Source: Limonium bicolor (taxonomy: Eukaryota; Streptophyta; Magnoliopsida; Caryophyllales; Plumbaginaceae). From it: a stretch of 64,000 nt of DNA. The stretch spans positions 1-64,000 of the forward strand of contig JAIOTZ010000284.1 of the NCBI GenBank assembly GCA_023374045.1. Reading direction: 5' to 3'. The position numbers and the translations under genes were made by a program. Of the stretch, positions 1 through 12,821 are shown in pieces; position 1 is the first letter of the stretch, and each line of letters starts with the position of its first letter. A model generated the notes under the pieces. It had not been told where the DNA came from. It was given only the letters and a program-made list of their open reading frames with translations, and did not search any database.

Positions 1-1695
1 AAATGGTGTAGTATCAGCGATAGACGCTGAGTATGCCGGGCCTGGACCCTAATGGTCACTTGTCATTTTAACCATCTTATTATTAGATCGGTTTCATGCT
101 TTACCATTTTACAGTTATATTCAATACTGTAGTAAAATGCGTAATAATTTAACCATCCATCCAAATATCCATAAACATTCAACAATCCATCCAAATATCC
201 AAACATTCATTCCAATATATATATCGAACGTATCGAGTAATAACAATATAATGTACAATGTACATTCGCCGTAGCGTACAGTTTTCATATTTGATTTACC
301 TTAGCCTTGTAGGCTCCATCCAACCATCAACACACAATAAAATAACCACAAGTATAACCAATGAACAACAAAGCGAAACAACGAGAATAATAAACAAGTA
401 TTAAGTCTCGTCCATGGTATTGTTCGCCACTGTATAAGTCTCAATTGTTTTAGTTGTTCAGTTATACCTAGTGACATCTCGTTAAAACGACATGTCTCTA
501 GTTACCCATATATTATGGCGGGTCACCCACGGCAGTAGCCACTCCAACGGTAGAGTCTCCGACCAACGAGCCATTCTAGCTCACGGAAATTTTCTTGATA
601 CTTACGGACCCGTACGCGGACATCCTGGTATCGTTTTTGTGATCACAGCGCGCACCAAGAGCCACATCCTCTTGGCTTTACTTCCATTCCATTAATTAAT
701 TAATTATACCATCGCATCGCATTACCAAATTTTCTAACACAGCAGACTAAGGTCATTAGTCCAATCCGGAGTTGTAAACTCGGGATCCAGTGTTAGATAC
801 GAGAGCGGCGTATAGAAAAGGCCAATGCTCCGTACAAAAGTCTCAGATAATATGTATGTGTTATTATCATAGTGCTACAACGTTTTACTTACGTTCCTTA
901 TATTTCATATAAGATAGCACCATAGCCGCTAGTTCGTTTTATATATATAGGTTCATATATACGAACCAATACTGTTAACTCAACAACAGTAAATAATAAG
1001 CAGCTATAAATATACAATTCATGCATATTAATTAACACATCAGACAAACAATCTTATCACAGATCACACAGAAGCCTGAACTGAGGAAGCCCTCAGAGAC
1101 AACCAGAGACAAATAACAACATACAAGTTATATCAACCAAATCCGAGCCCAAGGAGCAACCTTAGGACAACTCGGATCAAACCCCTTTACATACCGTTCA
1201 CCCTGACTATTACATGGTAGTATGCAATCCACGAGCCCACTTGTTTCTTGTTTATTATTTGTTTTTTCCGTTTTACTTGTTTTCTTGATTTTAATAGTTC
1301 TTAAGCTTCCATTAATGTTTAATTATAGTTATTTGTTTCACTATAATGTTTACGGGTCCATTTGACCACTTTCAAGTCATGGTTTTCGGGTTTTCTCGAA
1401 AAACGTTGCTTTAAAGCTTCATTAGCGTTTAATCTGTTTACAAATCCCGTTTTCTTCAGGAATGTTTCCCGTATATTAATTAGGCCTAAATAAGCCTTAG
1501 GAATCCATCTAGGAACCTAACTTAGGTCGTATTCCTCCTATGCTCACGTAACACTTATTTTTGTGTTTTATGCTTTTAAGCGTTTTCTCTTTTCTTTTGG
1601 ATTTATTTTCTTCACCAATATTCTTTAGGCACTATTAGGCCCTCAATTACCATATTATTTTTATTTAACACCATTTTTAAGTTCGGGGTATTTCA
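1..1695 (-). repeat. Partial minus-strand LTR, giant-LTR family
   Basis: Read on the minus strand it begins at 1695 with TGAAATACCCC, the same terminus as the giant LTRs at 2813 and 12835. Positions 1 to about 1215 are nearly identical, in reverse complement, to 6820-8034 and 16900-18105. Positions 1225-1695 are only distantly similar to the start of those LTRs. The last 360 bases or so of the LTR lie beyond the left edge. The bases just right of 1695 are not pyrimidine-rich, so no polypurine tract precedes it on the minus strand. It is therefore a 5' LTR or a solo LTR, not a 3' LTR. Its full length would be about 2.06 kb against 5.6 kb for the other copies. Confidence 0.8.
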
Positions 1696-2352
1696 TGAAC
1701 TGAGTTACCTTTGTCATAAATTTGAGATACACTGAGCAAATTGAATTTTTAATCCATCAACTAAGACTTATCAATAACATAACTTGAAGTAAAACCAACC
1801 ATACCTACACTGATGATTTTTTCTTTTTGTTTTAGCCAAAGGAACTATTCCCTGGAGTGAGAGAAATTCCATTTTTCTCCTGTCATATGTTTGGAGCACC
1901 TACTGTCGATGTACCAGCAGTGATCCCTTCCCACTCGATTCTGCACTTAACAAGTTAGTTGTGTGGGATTAGGGTCACCTACGAATTTTGGACCTATCTC
2001 CACCAAGTGAGTTTGTTCTATATCATTTTTGACTACCATTCTAGCCTAATTTCTTAACTTCCATTGCCACACGAAACATGTTTATGGCATTTGATCTCAT
2101 GGTGACCAGGTTCTCTACACAGGTGACAGGCACCTTCATGACGTTTCTATGATGCGTGTCCAACTGATCGTTCAATTCCTTCTGGGTTTTATTGCATTCT
2201 TTCTCATGTTTTGAACATTTTCTTGAGAGAAAAAATTAGTACTTTTTCTTTCTTGTTAAGAGGCAGTAATCAGTTCATCAATCTCAGGTTGTTTATCTGA
2301 TTTCAGTTTCTCATGGATGCAAACGGTTGAATTGTATATTAAAGCTAAGAAA
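1696..2352 (-). pseudogene. Ty1/copia pol remnant
   Basis: On the minus strand, 1919-1866 translates to a run containing the residues CWYIDS and HMTGEKW. This resembles the aspartic-protease to GAG-pre-integrase junction of plant copia elements (usual form WxLDSGxSxHMTG). The catalytic Gly of DSG is replaced by Arg and a stop follows a few codons later. Flanking sequence gives short broken copia-like peptides. It reads as an old, dead fragment serving as landing site for the LTR at 1-1695 and for Athila element M. The right boundary is approximate. Confidence 0.55.
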
Positions 2353-2812
2353 TATTCCTAGAAAATTACAAATCAACAGACCATCGGGTTGCAAATCCCG
2401 GTCACAGTAGTATAGTAATTAAGAAGCAACCAGGTATCAATCCGGGGACTTGAAGAAAATAAGTCTAGCCTTAGGAAATGGTAACGAAGAGGGGTTGTTT
2501 TGGTTTTGGAATCAATAATAGACAAGAAAATAAATAGCAGATAAATCAAAGCGATAGATAGGGAGTTATGAACGTACTATAGGTTCAGGGGGTTGTTTCA
2601 CTAGCTAGGCATACATATCCTAATACTTAAACGAAGACTTGGATCGGCTTTGTAATTCTCAAATACTATTCTGTATTAAGTCCTAATTCCAGATAGCTCA
2701 TCTAGACAGGGCGCGTAGTTCTAATCTAGAATTGACGGTATATCTAGATGGTTTGATCGCACAAAAATTACTAGTCTGGTATGGACCGGAATAAAGCACC
2801 AACTGCTAATAT
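2353..2812 (-). repeat. Distal end of element M LTR
   Basis: On the minus strand this block runs toward an AT-rich end containing TTTGTAATTTTCT, similar to the last bases of the element P LTRs (TATGTAATTTTC). With 18468-19752 it would make a continuous LTR of about 1.75 kb, which suits Athila-type elements. The giant-LTR element at 2813-18467 separates the two halves. Continuity is inferred from orientation, combined length and the ATAT flanks of the insertion. The left end could be off by tens of bases. Confidence 0.5.
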
Positions 2813-5800
2813 TGAAATACCCCAAACTTACTAAAACAATGGATTAAATATCTAATCATATTAATTAAGGCCTAAACATGCCTTAAAAGTCAACTGAGAA
2901 CAACAGTGGTCAACACAAACAAGATGTTGCACCCTTTGACTGTTAAGGGTAAACAAATACCCAAATGAACTACTTAGGACCTAAAAATTTGTCCTAAGCA
3001 TATTAACACATTACTAAACATATTACAATTGTTGGGCAACACTCCAACACAAAGAACAAGCACTTTCATGCTTCAAGGTCAAAAAGGGCAAAAATGTGCT
3101 CTAAGAAACCTTAAAGGTCTAATGACCTCTAAATGATATAAATTGAGTTACATGATCAAATATCATGTAAGGAACACAACAAGACCGTTGTCAAAGAAAA
3201 CAGAGCTCAGAAACACCAGGCAACACAAAATGTGCGCTAAAACTCCTTAAAGCACGTTTTTGTGAAATTGTCTTTTAAATTGGTTTTAAATGGGCTAAAA
3301 GGTTATAATACCTTTAAATATAATAAAATATCATATTATATGATATTAGGAATTTAATTCCAGAAATTTACGAATTTTTACAAATTTAATATTAAAATAT
3401 TAATAAAACCCTAATGTGGGGCCCGTTTGGGTCAACATTGACTAAGTTGGTCAATGTTGACCATTGACCACGAAATGGACTACATAAATCAGATAATTAA
3501 GTTCTTAACAGACCAAGAGACATTCCCATGTGACAATTATTTATTCCTCTTACTTTGCATAAAATAACAAAAAAGACAAACTTTACCTTATAAACAAAAA
3601 GGTGGGTTCCACTTACCTTACCCCTGTGATGAGCCAGCGAATTGGAGCCTCCTTCCCTTTATTTCCGGTTCCAAGGCTCCAAGCAAGGTACAAAACAAAA
3701 GAGATGAGTCATCTTTCACTTAAAGAATAAAGTAACATATTACTCCATTTTCATTCAAAATTGAATCAATCAGCCCTACCTCTCTCAATCAAGGACGTCT
3801 GCCCCCCTCTGTTCTCCACTGATTTAACCTTCAATTATCAACCCCAATCAGACTTGATGAGTCATCAATCAAATAAGGAATCATAAAAATGTAAAAAGGT
3901 GCTTTAAGGCAATATTAGGTCTTCCCCTCATTTCTTCTCTTCAGCCGAGATTGCTCTGTCCTTGAGCTCTCTTTGGCTCCCCTCCACCGTAGGTAAGAGT
4001 TCCAAGCACCATTGATGAGTTCTCAAGCTCTAGGTAAGCTCTTAAGGCATAAAAATGCCCATTTTCTTCATCTTTCTTCCCTTTTTCGATTGATCTACAC
4101 TCCAACCTTTTCTATACATCTATGTAGAGTGATTTGGAGGTTAGAGGAAGTGTTGGTTTCGTACATAACCAGATCTAAGGAGGAAAGTTCAAGTCTTGAC
4201 CATTTAAGGTAAAAATGTGCTTTAAGCTCATAACTTTTGATTCCCTTCAAGTTCGGCTGTGAAACTTTGTTCATAGCCTTATCTTCTTCTCCTTTTCATG
4301 TGGAATCAGTTGGTTAGCCATTTGGAGCAAAGGTGGCCGAGATCCAAAGGAAATACCCTCTTTTAAGGCATTTTTCCAAGGTAAAACCTAATAACAAGGT
4401 AGCTTGTTGAGATCTAGCTATTTCCTATGTCAATATGGTGGATCTAACACCTTGTGGTGTGTTTGATTCAGGTCGAAACCATCTTGAACTCTCCTTGCAT
4501 TCTTAAGGTGATTTTTGCCTTAAATCTTACATTAAATTACTTCTTATGGTTAGATCTTTCTTGGAGACTAACTAGGCCTTGTTTGCTGTTTGAAACATGC
4601 AAGAAAGCTTTGGAAATTTTATCTAAGGTGGCCGAATTCAAACAAGGATTATTCAAGCTAAATCAAGGTATAAACACTTACTTACTTTAAACTATGATTT
4701 TATAATTTTCTAAGCTTATATATAAAATTGGCCGTGAGTGAAAATGATAAATAAGGTTTTATTGACCTAAAATGTTTAAAAAATGACTTAGATAAATTAA
4801 GCTAATATTTAAAGATTAATTAACATAATTGTCAAATTTAAGACATTATGTGGAAGTTTGGTAATTAAATGAAGTGTGTGGTGAGAGCCGAGAATTATTA
4901 AGTGTTTTTGGGACATTTATGTGTAATTTATTTTGCAAGACAATGTTTGTAATAAGGCCATGTATTTTAGGCCATTTTATTTATGCATTTACAAGCTTTT
5001 AATTAAGTTTAAGTAGTATAAATGCATTACCAAAATAAATGGGTATTAGGTGTAATTAAATTAAATTTGAGGGCTTTAGAATAATAAGGCCGAAAATTAG
5101 AGGTTAAAAAGGAGTTAAAATAAAGTTTATAAGATTTTATAAAGTTTTGGGGTTAAATGGTGAATTTTAGAAAGTTTGGGTACTAAACCGTAATTATAAG
5201 GATTGGTGGTCAAGGAAATATTAAGGTGGTCAACCTTGACCATATGCTAGGTTTTGACCAAAATAAATAAGTTAGATAACTTATTTAAGGTTTTATAAAG
5301 TTATGTATTTAATGGTAATATTTTTATAACATATGTGGTAAATATGTTATTACCAAAAATAAAGGGTGTACAATGGTATTTTAAAACACCCATGGGCTAT
5401 TAGGAATTTTTAGGAATTTATTGGGGTTTGGAATTAAAATAAACTATATATGTATAATATATAGTTATTATGTCATTATGACACTTTGGAGAAAAATAGA
5501 TGGTGGAATGGTAAATACCAAAGTATATGGGTTAATAAGGATATTTATAACCCTTTGGTAAAATTTGGAGATTTTTAGAATTATATAAGAGTATCTATTG
5601 AGATATGTGTATAGATATATTTTAATGATATGGTAAAACTATATGTTATAAATAGGGCCAAATGGCAATTATAGAATAGCACAAGGGCTGTTTGGAATTT
5701 ACAAAAAATAACCATAGGTTATACTCTTTTATAAGTTAGAAATGTTATATTGAATGGTATATATAACATGGTAAAAGAAAGGGGTGATTTGGTAAATAAA

Positions 5801-8398
5801 GGAAATTATGGTTTAAGGAAAAGTATAAGGTTTAATATATGCCTATGAGGCAATATACAATAGTTTTGTATAAAAACTATAGGTTATAAGTAAAGGAAAT
5901 AAAAATATCATATCAAATGATATTAGTATTTTGGTATAAACATTACATAATGTTATGTGGTCAAAAAGGAATTTAAATAAATTCAAGGGCTATACCGAAT
6001 TAATAAGAGTTGGAAAATGAATTTTAGACTATGGTCTACAATGTCATAAATGTTATGACAATTATATGGTATTAAGGTGGTTTAATGGAATTAATATAAG
6101 GAAGGGTACTCACATAAAATAATGTGACAAACTATAAATAAATGGGATTTATAAACTAAGGTGTTTATGGAATAAACCTTAGGAGTTGTAATTATACAAC
6201 ATAAAATGTTACATAATATTAGGATAATAATCTTAATATAAGTTGTATAATATAATACAACTAATGGGAATAAATCAATAAAAGATGATAAAATGTAACA
6301 TAAATATAAGAGTTTATGAACTCATGAGAATTACCTACGTGGTAAAAATATATACATACACAAGAATAATGTATATAAGGTGGATATATATATTTTGGTT
6401 GAAAACCATATGATTTAATGGTGGTGGGTATTTAAAATAAATAAATAAATAAATAGTTACGAACTATAAGTTATGAATTTTAGAATGCAATAATATAAGA
6501 ATGCATGCATACATGCAACTATAGGTTACGTACCTAAACTAGATGTGGATAAGATTAAAAGAAATATAAGGAATTAAACTTAACAGTTGAAATAGTTTTG
6601 ACGTACGCGTTTAAGTAACAAACCGACTGTTTTAGAGAAACCCGTAACAACAACTGTAGAAAACAGGGGTGAACTGTCGGGGTTACTTATATTCGGAAAT
6701 ACCGGATGTAGTTAGTCATGGAGACTGACTTATAGTTTTATTACCGTTTAGAGTATACTTCTGACAAGGACGCTTGACGAGCTAACGGACTACACGGAGC
6801 GTAGGATCTTGCTGATTCAAATACCCATGTACAGTCAGGGTGAACGGTATGTAAAGGGGTTTGCCGAGTTGTCCTAAGGTTGCTCCTTGGGCTCGGATTT
6901 GGTTGATATAACTTGTATGTTGTTATGTGTCTCTGGTTGTCTCTGAGGGCTTCCTCAGTTCAGGCTTCTGTGTGATCTGTGATAAGATTGTTTGTCTGAA
7001 TGTGTTAATTAATATGCATGAATTGTATATTTATAGCTGCTTATTATTTACTGTTGTTGAGTTAACAGTATTGGTTCGTATATATGAACCTATATATATA
7101 AAACGAACTAGCGGCTATGGTGCTATCTTATATGAAATATAAGGAACGTAAGTAAAACGTTGTAGCACTATGATAATAACACATACATATTATCTGAGAC
7201 TTTTGTACGGAGCATTGGCCTTTTCTATACGCCGCTCTCGTATCTAACACTGGATCCCGAGTTTACAACTCCGGATTGGACTAATGACCTTAGTCTGCTG
7301 TGTTAGAAAATTTGGTAATGCGATGCGATGGTATAATTAATTAATTAATGGAATGGAAGTAAAGCCAAGAGGATGTGGCTCTTGGTGCGCGCTGTGATCA
7401 CAAAAACGATACCAGGATGTCCGCGTACGGGTCCGTAAGTATCAAGAAAATTTCCCGTGAGCTAGAATGGCTCGTTGGTCGGAGACTCTACCGTTGGAGT
7501 GGCTACTGCCGTGGGTGACCCGCCATAATATATGGGTAACTAGAGACATGTCGTTTTAACGAGACATTGTCACTAGGTATAACTGAACAACTAAAACAAT
7601 TGAGACTTATACAGTGGCGAACAATCATGGACGAGACTTAATACTTGTTTATTATTCTCGTTGTTTCGCTTTGTTGTTCATTGGTTATACTTGTGGTTAT
7701 TTTATTGTGTGTTGATGGTTGGATGGAGCCTACAAGGCTAAGGTAAATCAAATATGAAAACTGTACGCTACGGCGAATGTACATTGTACATATATTGTTA
7801 TTACTCGATACGTTCGATATATATTGAATGAATTTTGGATATTGGATGGATTGTTGAATGTTATGGATATTTGGATGGATGGTTAAATTTATTATGCATT
7901 TTACTACAGTATTGAATATAACTGTAAAATGGTAAAGCATGAAACCGATCTAATAACAAGATGGTAAAATGACAAGTGACCATTAGGGTCCAGGCCGGCA
8001 TACTCAGCGTCTATCGCTGATACTACACCATTTCAGGTTGTTGATCATTGTCGGAGCTGAAGAGCAGGAACAGGGTAATTGGAGATGTTGTATAGTAATG
8101 AAGATGGTGTATGGTCTTATGGTAAGGTTGTGTATTTTCAGGATTGGGTAGATGCTCACTTGTCGATGTTTATGATTTATGGATTTAGTGTGATGTATAG
8201 GAATTTCTCGTTATCACTGCGGTTAGCAGTTTATTTATTTTGGAAGTTGGATGTAGTTTGGCTACGTTGCTCGCATGGGCGAGTAATGGCCGGTGACACC
8301 CGAGTGAGTTTGTAATTGTTATTTATTTTTCCGCTGCGAGACGTTTTATTTATTGCTACGTGAGGGATTATATCGTGATTATGGAGAGGGGTGTTACA
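2813..8398 (+). repeat. 5' LTR of giant-LTR element (5.6 kb)
   Basis: This LTR is longer than the element's internal region. It contains a TTGAC-rich block (3430-3469), a C-rich leader-like stretch (about 3600-4250) with several AGGTAAG-type donor-like sites, and a long AT-rich, purine-biased stretch (4700-6600). The terminal 1.2 kb is shared with the minus-strand LTR at 1-1695. Short open frames inside it, such as 4454-4690 and 8079-8315, have no recognisable product. They are not counted as genes. Confidence 0.9.
3430..3469. promoter_or_regulatory. W-box cluster in LTR inverted repeat
   Basis: Five TTGAC cores (W-box, the WRKY factor site) on both strands lie in 40 bases. Two 13-base arms, GGTCAACATTGAC and GTCAATGTTGACC, form a perfect inverted repeat with a 7-base spacer. 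The block is conserved in the 3' LTR at about 13452-13491. A role in transcription is inferred from the motif only. Confidence 0.5.
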
Positions 8399-8402
8399 AA
8401 AG

Positions 8403-8414
8403 TGGTATCAGAGC
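8403..8414 (+). other. Primer binding site, tRNA-Met type
   Basis: TGGTATCAGAGC lies four bases after the 5' LTR end. It is the standard plant primer site complementary to the 3' end of initiator tRNA-Met. It fixes the 5' LTR boundary and the element's orientation. Confidence 0.92.
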
Positions 8415-8430
8415 GGAGTACCGCTCTGAT
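8407..8430 (+). other. Perfect hairpin overlapping the primer site
   Basis: ATCAGAGCGG and CCGCTCTGAT pair perfectly (10 bp) around an AGTA loop. The 5' arm includes the last eight bases of the primer binding site, so folding would compete with primer tRNA annealing. A role in dimerisation, packaging or priming control is conjecture. Confidence 0.6.
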
Positions 8431-8612
8431 GACGAGAAAGTAGGTTAAGACAGTGAGCTTGGACTTGGGAAACATTGAAGATACAAGACGATTCGTCTTA
8501 AAAGTATATTCTGGTAACGCAAATTGCGTGACAGGTTAGCCTTAAGGCAACTTAATATCTATTGTTGTGTACGGTAATTTACCGAGTATTTATGTGACAT
8601 ACTGTACTACAG

Positions 8613-10001
8613 ATGTCTGGTGGAACTAGGGCGGGTGTGGTACTGGTAGAGGTGGAGGCGGTGACCCCGGCATTCCAGGAGTTGCTGAGACGGTTGCAGC
8701 CGTTCTTGCACAGCTGGGTACTCAGATAGGAGGAGCACCAGCCCACCCGCCACAGCCCAGGGAAACGAACTGGCTGAAGTCAGTTACAAGACCCGACCAC
8801 CTACATATTCTGGGGAACCAGACCCCGTAGCTTTGGAGCGTTACATCGTTGAACATGAGAAGCATTTGAAGCTTACAAGTACCTGACGACAAGAGGGTCG
8901 CCATTGCTGCTTTCCATCTGAAGGATGCAGCCAGCACTTGGTGGAGGTTGGTCAAGGACCATCACCTGGCTACGCCCGACTTTTCGGGCTGCCTTTGTAG
9001 AATTACTGAGAGGAAAATACTACCCGGCGCATCTCAAACAGAAGAAGCGCCAGGAGTCCGAGACACTGACCCAAGGAGGTCTGACCGTGGATGAGTATTA
9101 CGCTCGATTCATTGGTCAGCTGGACTTCATTCCCGGTGTGGATTACTCAGAGACCGTGAAGGTCGAGAAGTTCCGGGGAGGACTATTATTTCGCATTCAG
9201 ATGGCGATGGGTGCTACCCTCTACACTACCATCCAGTACTAACATGAAAGCCATAAAATTCTTTACTTACTACATTACCAATTAACTTTGTGAGAACTTA
9301 CCAAGGAGATTCCAGGAGTGTTATGATGCTGCCTCGAGGACTGAGCTAATGCTCCAGACTCGGGAAGAGACTCTAGGGGCAAAGAAAAGGAAGAACCCTG
9401 AGGAGAGTCTGAGGGTGGAGGAGCATCTCCAGGCGATGGCCAGAGAAAGGAAAGTAAGGACTTATCCCACTCTAGAGTTTACCATACTAAATATCTTAAA
9501 TACTGACCCGAAATATTTAAACAGGAAGTTTTTCCAAAAGAAAGGGCAACAGGGTCACAAGGGAAAGAAAGGAAAAGAGCCCGTCCTTCAGTTGACCGGC
9601 CCAGCTATTGATGCTAAGCCTCTGAGATCTGCACCTCCTAAGGGTGAGAACACCTACCTCTTAAATTCAATTGTAACCTTAACCTTTAAATCCAGATTTT
9701 AACTTAAACTTTAATACTACCATCAGGCACCGGACAGCCCCAGCGCCATTTTTACTGTAAGCGTTGTGGGAAGGACCATCCTGGGGTCGACTGCGAAGGC
9801 CGCAAAGTCGTCTGTCGGTGCTGCCACAAAGAGGCCATAGGGAATTTGAATGCTGGATGAACCCAGAGAGCCAATTACAGGCCACCAAAGAATACTCAAA
9901 AGACCTCAGTTGGAGGATCTGGAGTACCACGAGGCGGTCAGGATGGCCAGACATCTACTGATGCTGGAGCCCTGAAGGGCAAGGGAGTAGATAGGGCATG
10001 A
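8613..10001 (+). pseudogene. gag of giant-LTR element, frameshifted, three intron candidates
   Basis: The start is the ATG at 8613, followed by a Gly-rich N-terminus. A Retrotrans_gag-type core follows, with residues AFHLKDAASTWW near 8910-8945 and LTQGGLTVDEYYARF near 9068-9112. Next come a Lys/Glu-rich stretch, a CX2CX3HX4C knuckle at 9756-9794, a second knuckle (9813-9853) broken by one missing base near 9833, and a Gly/Gln-rich tail ending in TGA at 9999-10001. Several frame changes occur in 8613-9000. Three GT-AG segments (9236-9305, 9454-9528, 9644-9726) interrupt the frame, and removing each restores continuity. Gag would be the RNA-binding particle protein. The stop falls where gag normally runs into protease, consistent with a gag-only element. 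Frame breaks could partly be assembly errors. Confidence 0.8.
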
Positions 10002-12821
10002 GTACCCTAACTCCATGAGACCGCTGGTGGAAGACTTTTACTTACTATGTTAGAAGAGCTATGTTATAAGTATGTGGGAGTGTGTCATTGACCACTCGCC
10101 TTTTGTGTAAGACTTTGGGATTAGTTGTGTGTACTCAGTACCAATAAGCTTTGAACCTTGAAGGATAATATATATGAACAGGATGTTAATGCTTACATTA
10201 TCATGTAGCCATACTAAATGACACAGAGTCAATGAGACCGGGAATTACTGAACCAGAATTTCCACCTGCATGGCGCACTTGCTATTGCAAGCGCTATGAC
10301 AAGAAAACCACTGAAATTTCCATCTGCCTTGCGCACTTGCTACAGCAAGTGCAGCGAGCAACAACAACAGTAACAGCTACTGCAAATGCAACTGCAACAA
10401 CTACTACTTTTTAACCTTTTATAAAAAAAAAAACAACAGTTTTTAAACGTTCGAGGAAGTTTCAGACAGGGCTATTAGCCAAAATACCATCAAAGTATAC
10501 TTGCATTTAATGCTAATCACTACTAGTGATAAATGTTTAGTCCTTATGGACAAGCATACCCTTGTAGATGCACCACCGTCAGTGAGGATGGTTGGGAAGT
10601 GAAGAGCCAAGTTGCTCAAACTATTATGCAATCTGCAAAACATCCAAATACATGGATGAGGGAACAAATATGAACTATGGATGAGAAATGATCAGAAAAA
10701 AAAAAATGTGTTGTACTCAATGAGATAAAAAAAAAGGGAGAAACAAGTTTGCTAATATAGCACGGATTTTACTTACACCGAGTTGAATAATACTAGTCTA
10801 TGATACAAGTTACCACGGTTGCCACAAAGGCAATATCACTTATTACAGGATAACTGATAACATGAACTATTACACAAAAAAAAAAGCAAGCAAAAAAGAA
10901 GAAAAAGCAGAAGAGGAAGAAAAAAAAAAGAAGGATATCCATCAAAGGGAGATTGACAACAGAATACTTCACATAACCGTGTGACAGACATTACCAGTTT
11001 ACTAAACGAGTCATGGGACGACCGCACTCCGTTAGGAGCATGTGGGCCTGACAGACTTATTTATGAGTTAGTCGGGTAAGTAAGTAGTATGTATCAGTAC
11101 GGTACCCCATGCAAGTAGACAAGTAGTGTTAGGAACGCGAGAAGTAGTCAACTCCATTCTACGGACAGTAAGACGGATTACCTCGAAGATGGACGAGAAG
11201 AGCCGCAGTTAAAACAACGGGCTAGAAAAAAAAAGGAAGAGAACCTTCAACAGAGAACAGTGGACAGTATACAGAGAAGACAAAGGAACAGTTAAGGACA
11301 GGAAAACAAAAAAAAAGAAACAAGAAAAACCATTATGGACAAAAATATGTAGAACCTCATAAGGATCAAGCAAATGCTTGCAATCCAGAGGAAATCTACC
11401 AGATGATATGGACATAAACGCGTAACACGCGAGGAGAAAAGATAAAGCTATATGATAGCAGATACCTTAAGGAACAGTGGATTTGGAATGTACCACTCAC
11501 AGGATAATTCGCACATCTTATCTGTTTGACTCATGAGATATTAGCTGTTGAGCGTTTACGCCTCTGCACTCTGTATGACTGAGTGTTTTGGTATTGCACT
11601 CGTGCAGTTATTAATCTAGTGGGAACGCAGAAAGATAAAGTGGATATCAACACGAGTGTGTAAAAAAAAAAAAGAACTACAACAGTGTGTTACTCCGGAA
11701 CAAATACCAGGAGACATGGATGACAAACATCATCTTGTGGACATTTAGGCTGGTACGTCTTAGTATTACAAAGACAAGTGCAAAAGCACTAAGTACTAAC
11801 AATGGCCAATGTCATAGTATACCTCAACTGAATATCAGTGAGAAAAGACACACGCATGTATGCTAGTGATCCAAACAAGTGGATTCACAGCAATGGAAAA
11901 AAAAGAAAGGCAAATTGAGCCTGTGTTCATGGGTCTGCACCTCATACGGAGCGAGTGGGCCCATTAGAATGAATTTGGGAGAGAGCACAAATTGTTTAGT
12001 GCCACATCCCTTACGAATTGTGGAGCCCAGAAGGGCTAGAGTCACACCCGTCTCTCTGATATGAGGAGGATAATCCACGAGTTGGTAAACTCTTTGAGAG
12101 CCAAGTATCCAGCGCTCCTTGTTGAGCGGCTGTTGTATACTTGTGGGGTACGGGGGCGTAACCCTTTTTAAGGGGGGTAGAGCCTCTTGGCTGTGCACAT
12201 GTGTGCACTAAGTTTTGTTTGTTTGATATGCATTGCCCCATACAAAAAAGAGAAGTGGTGGTGTGCGGGGCATACGAGGTTTGTTTGATAGAATAGTGAA
12301 TTATTTAGTATGCATAGCATACAGTGAATTGGTGGTTGTGGGTATGGTTGGTACGCGGGGCATGTGTTGGTTTGCGTTGTTTGGTTTGTTTGTGTGTGGA
12401 ATGTACACTTGTATGTACGTATCTTACGAGATACCTGTATGAATGTGGTGTCTACACCATGTGTGTAACACTTTTCTTATGCTATTTGTGATATGTATTC
12501 ATATTGCTTTATAGAATGATTACATATGGTATCGCCTAGATACTAAATGAATCATTAGATATGGAATGTGAAACAATGGAATGTTATGGACACCTCAGAA
12601 GGTTGTCAGGACTTGTAGAACTGATAGAAAATGATGGTGCTGATGGATCACCTATATCCATATATGATTCAACTAATGCCACAACGTGATGGCTATGTGC
12701 TGTATAGGCACAACACAATGTGTGTAAATGATATATACATAGATATACTTATAAGAGTAATGGGTAGTTATACATTATATACTTACCTATTTGATTAAGA
12801 GACTTCAGGACGAAGTCTTTT
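10002..12821 (+). other. Internal region without pol
   Basis: About 2.8 kb between the gag stop and the polypurine tract. I see no protease, reverse transcriptase, RNase H or integrase motif in any frame. It holds an imperfect CAA/CTA-rich patch (10355-10410), several A-rich purine tracts (10690-10740, 10870-10935, 11225-11325) and a GT-rich stretch (12240-12440). The short frames are unconvincing. At 12170-12181 there is an extra copy of the polypurine-tract core AAGGGGGGTAGA. Confidence 0.7.

Noticed and set aside
4454..4690. Possible small gene in the giant LTR
   Set aside because: Frame is not kept in the second LTR copy and the product resembles nothing; the region looks like untranslated leader.
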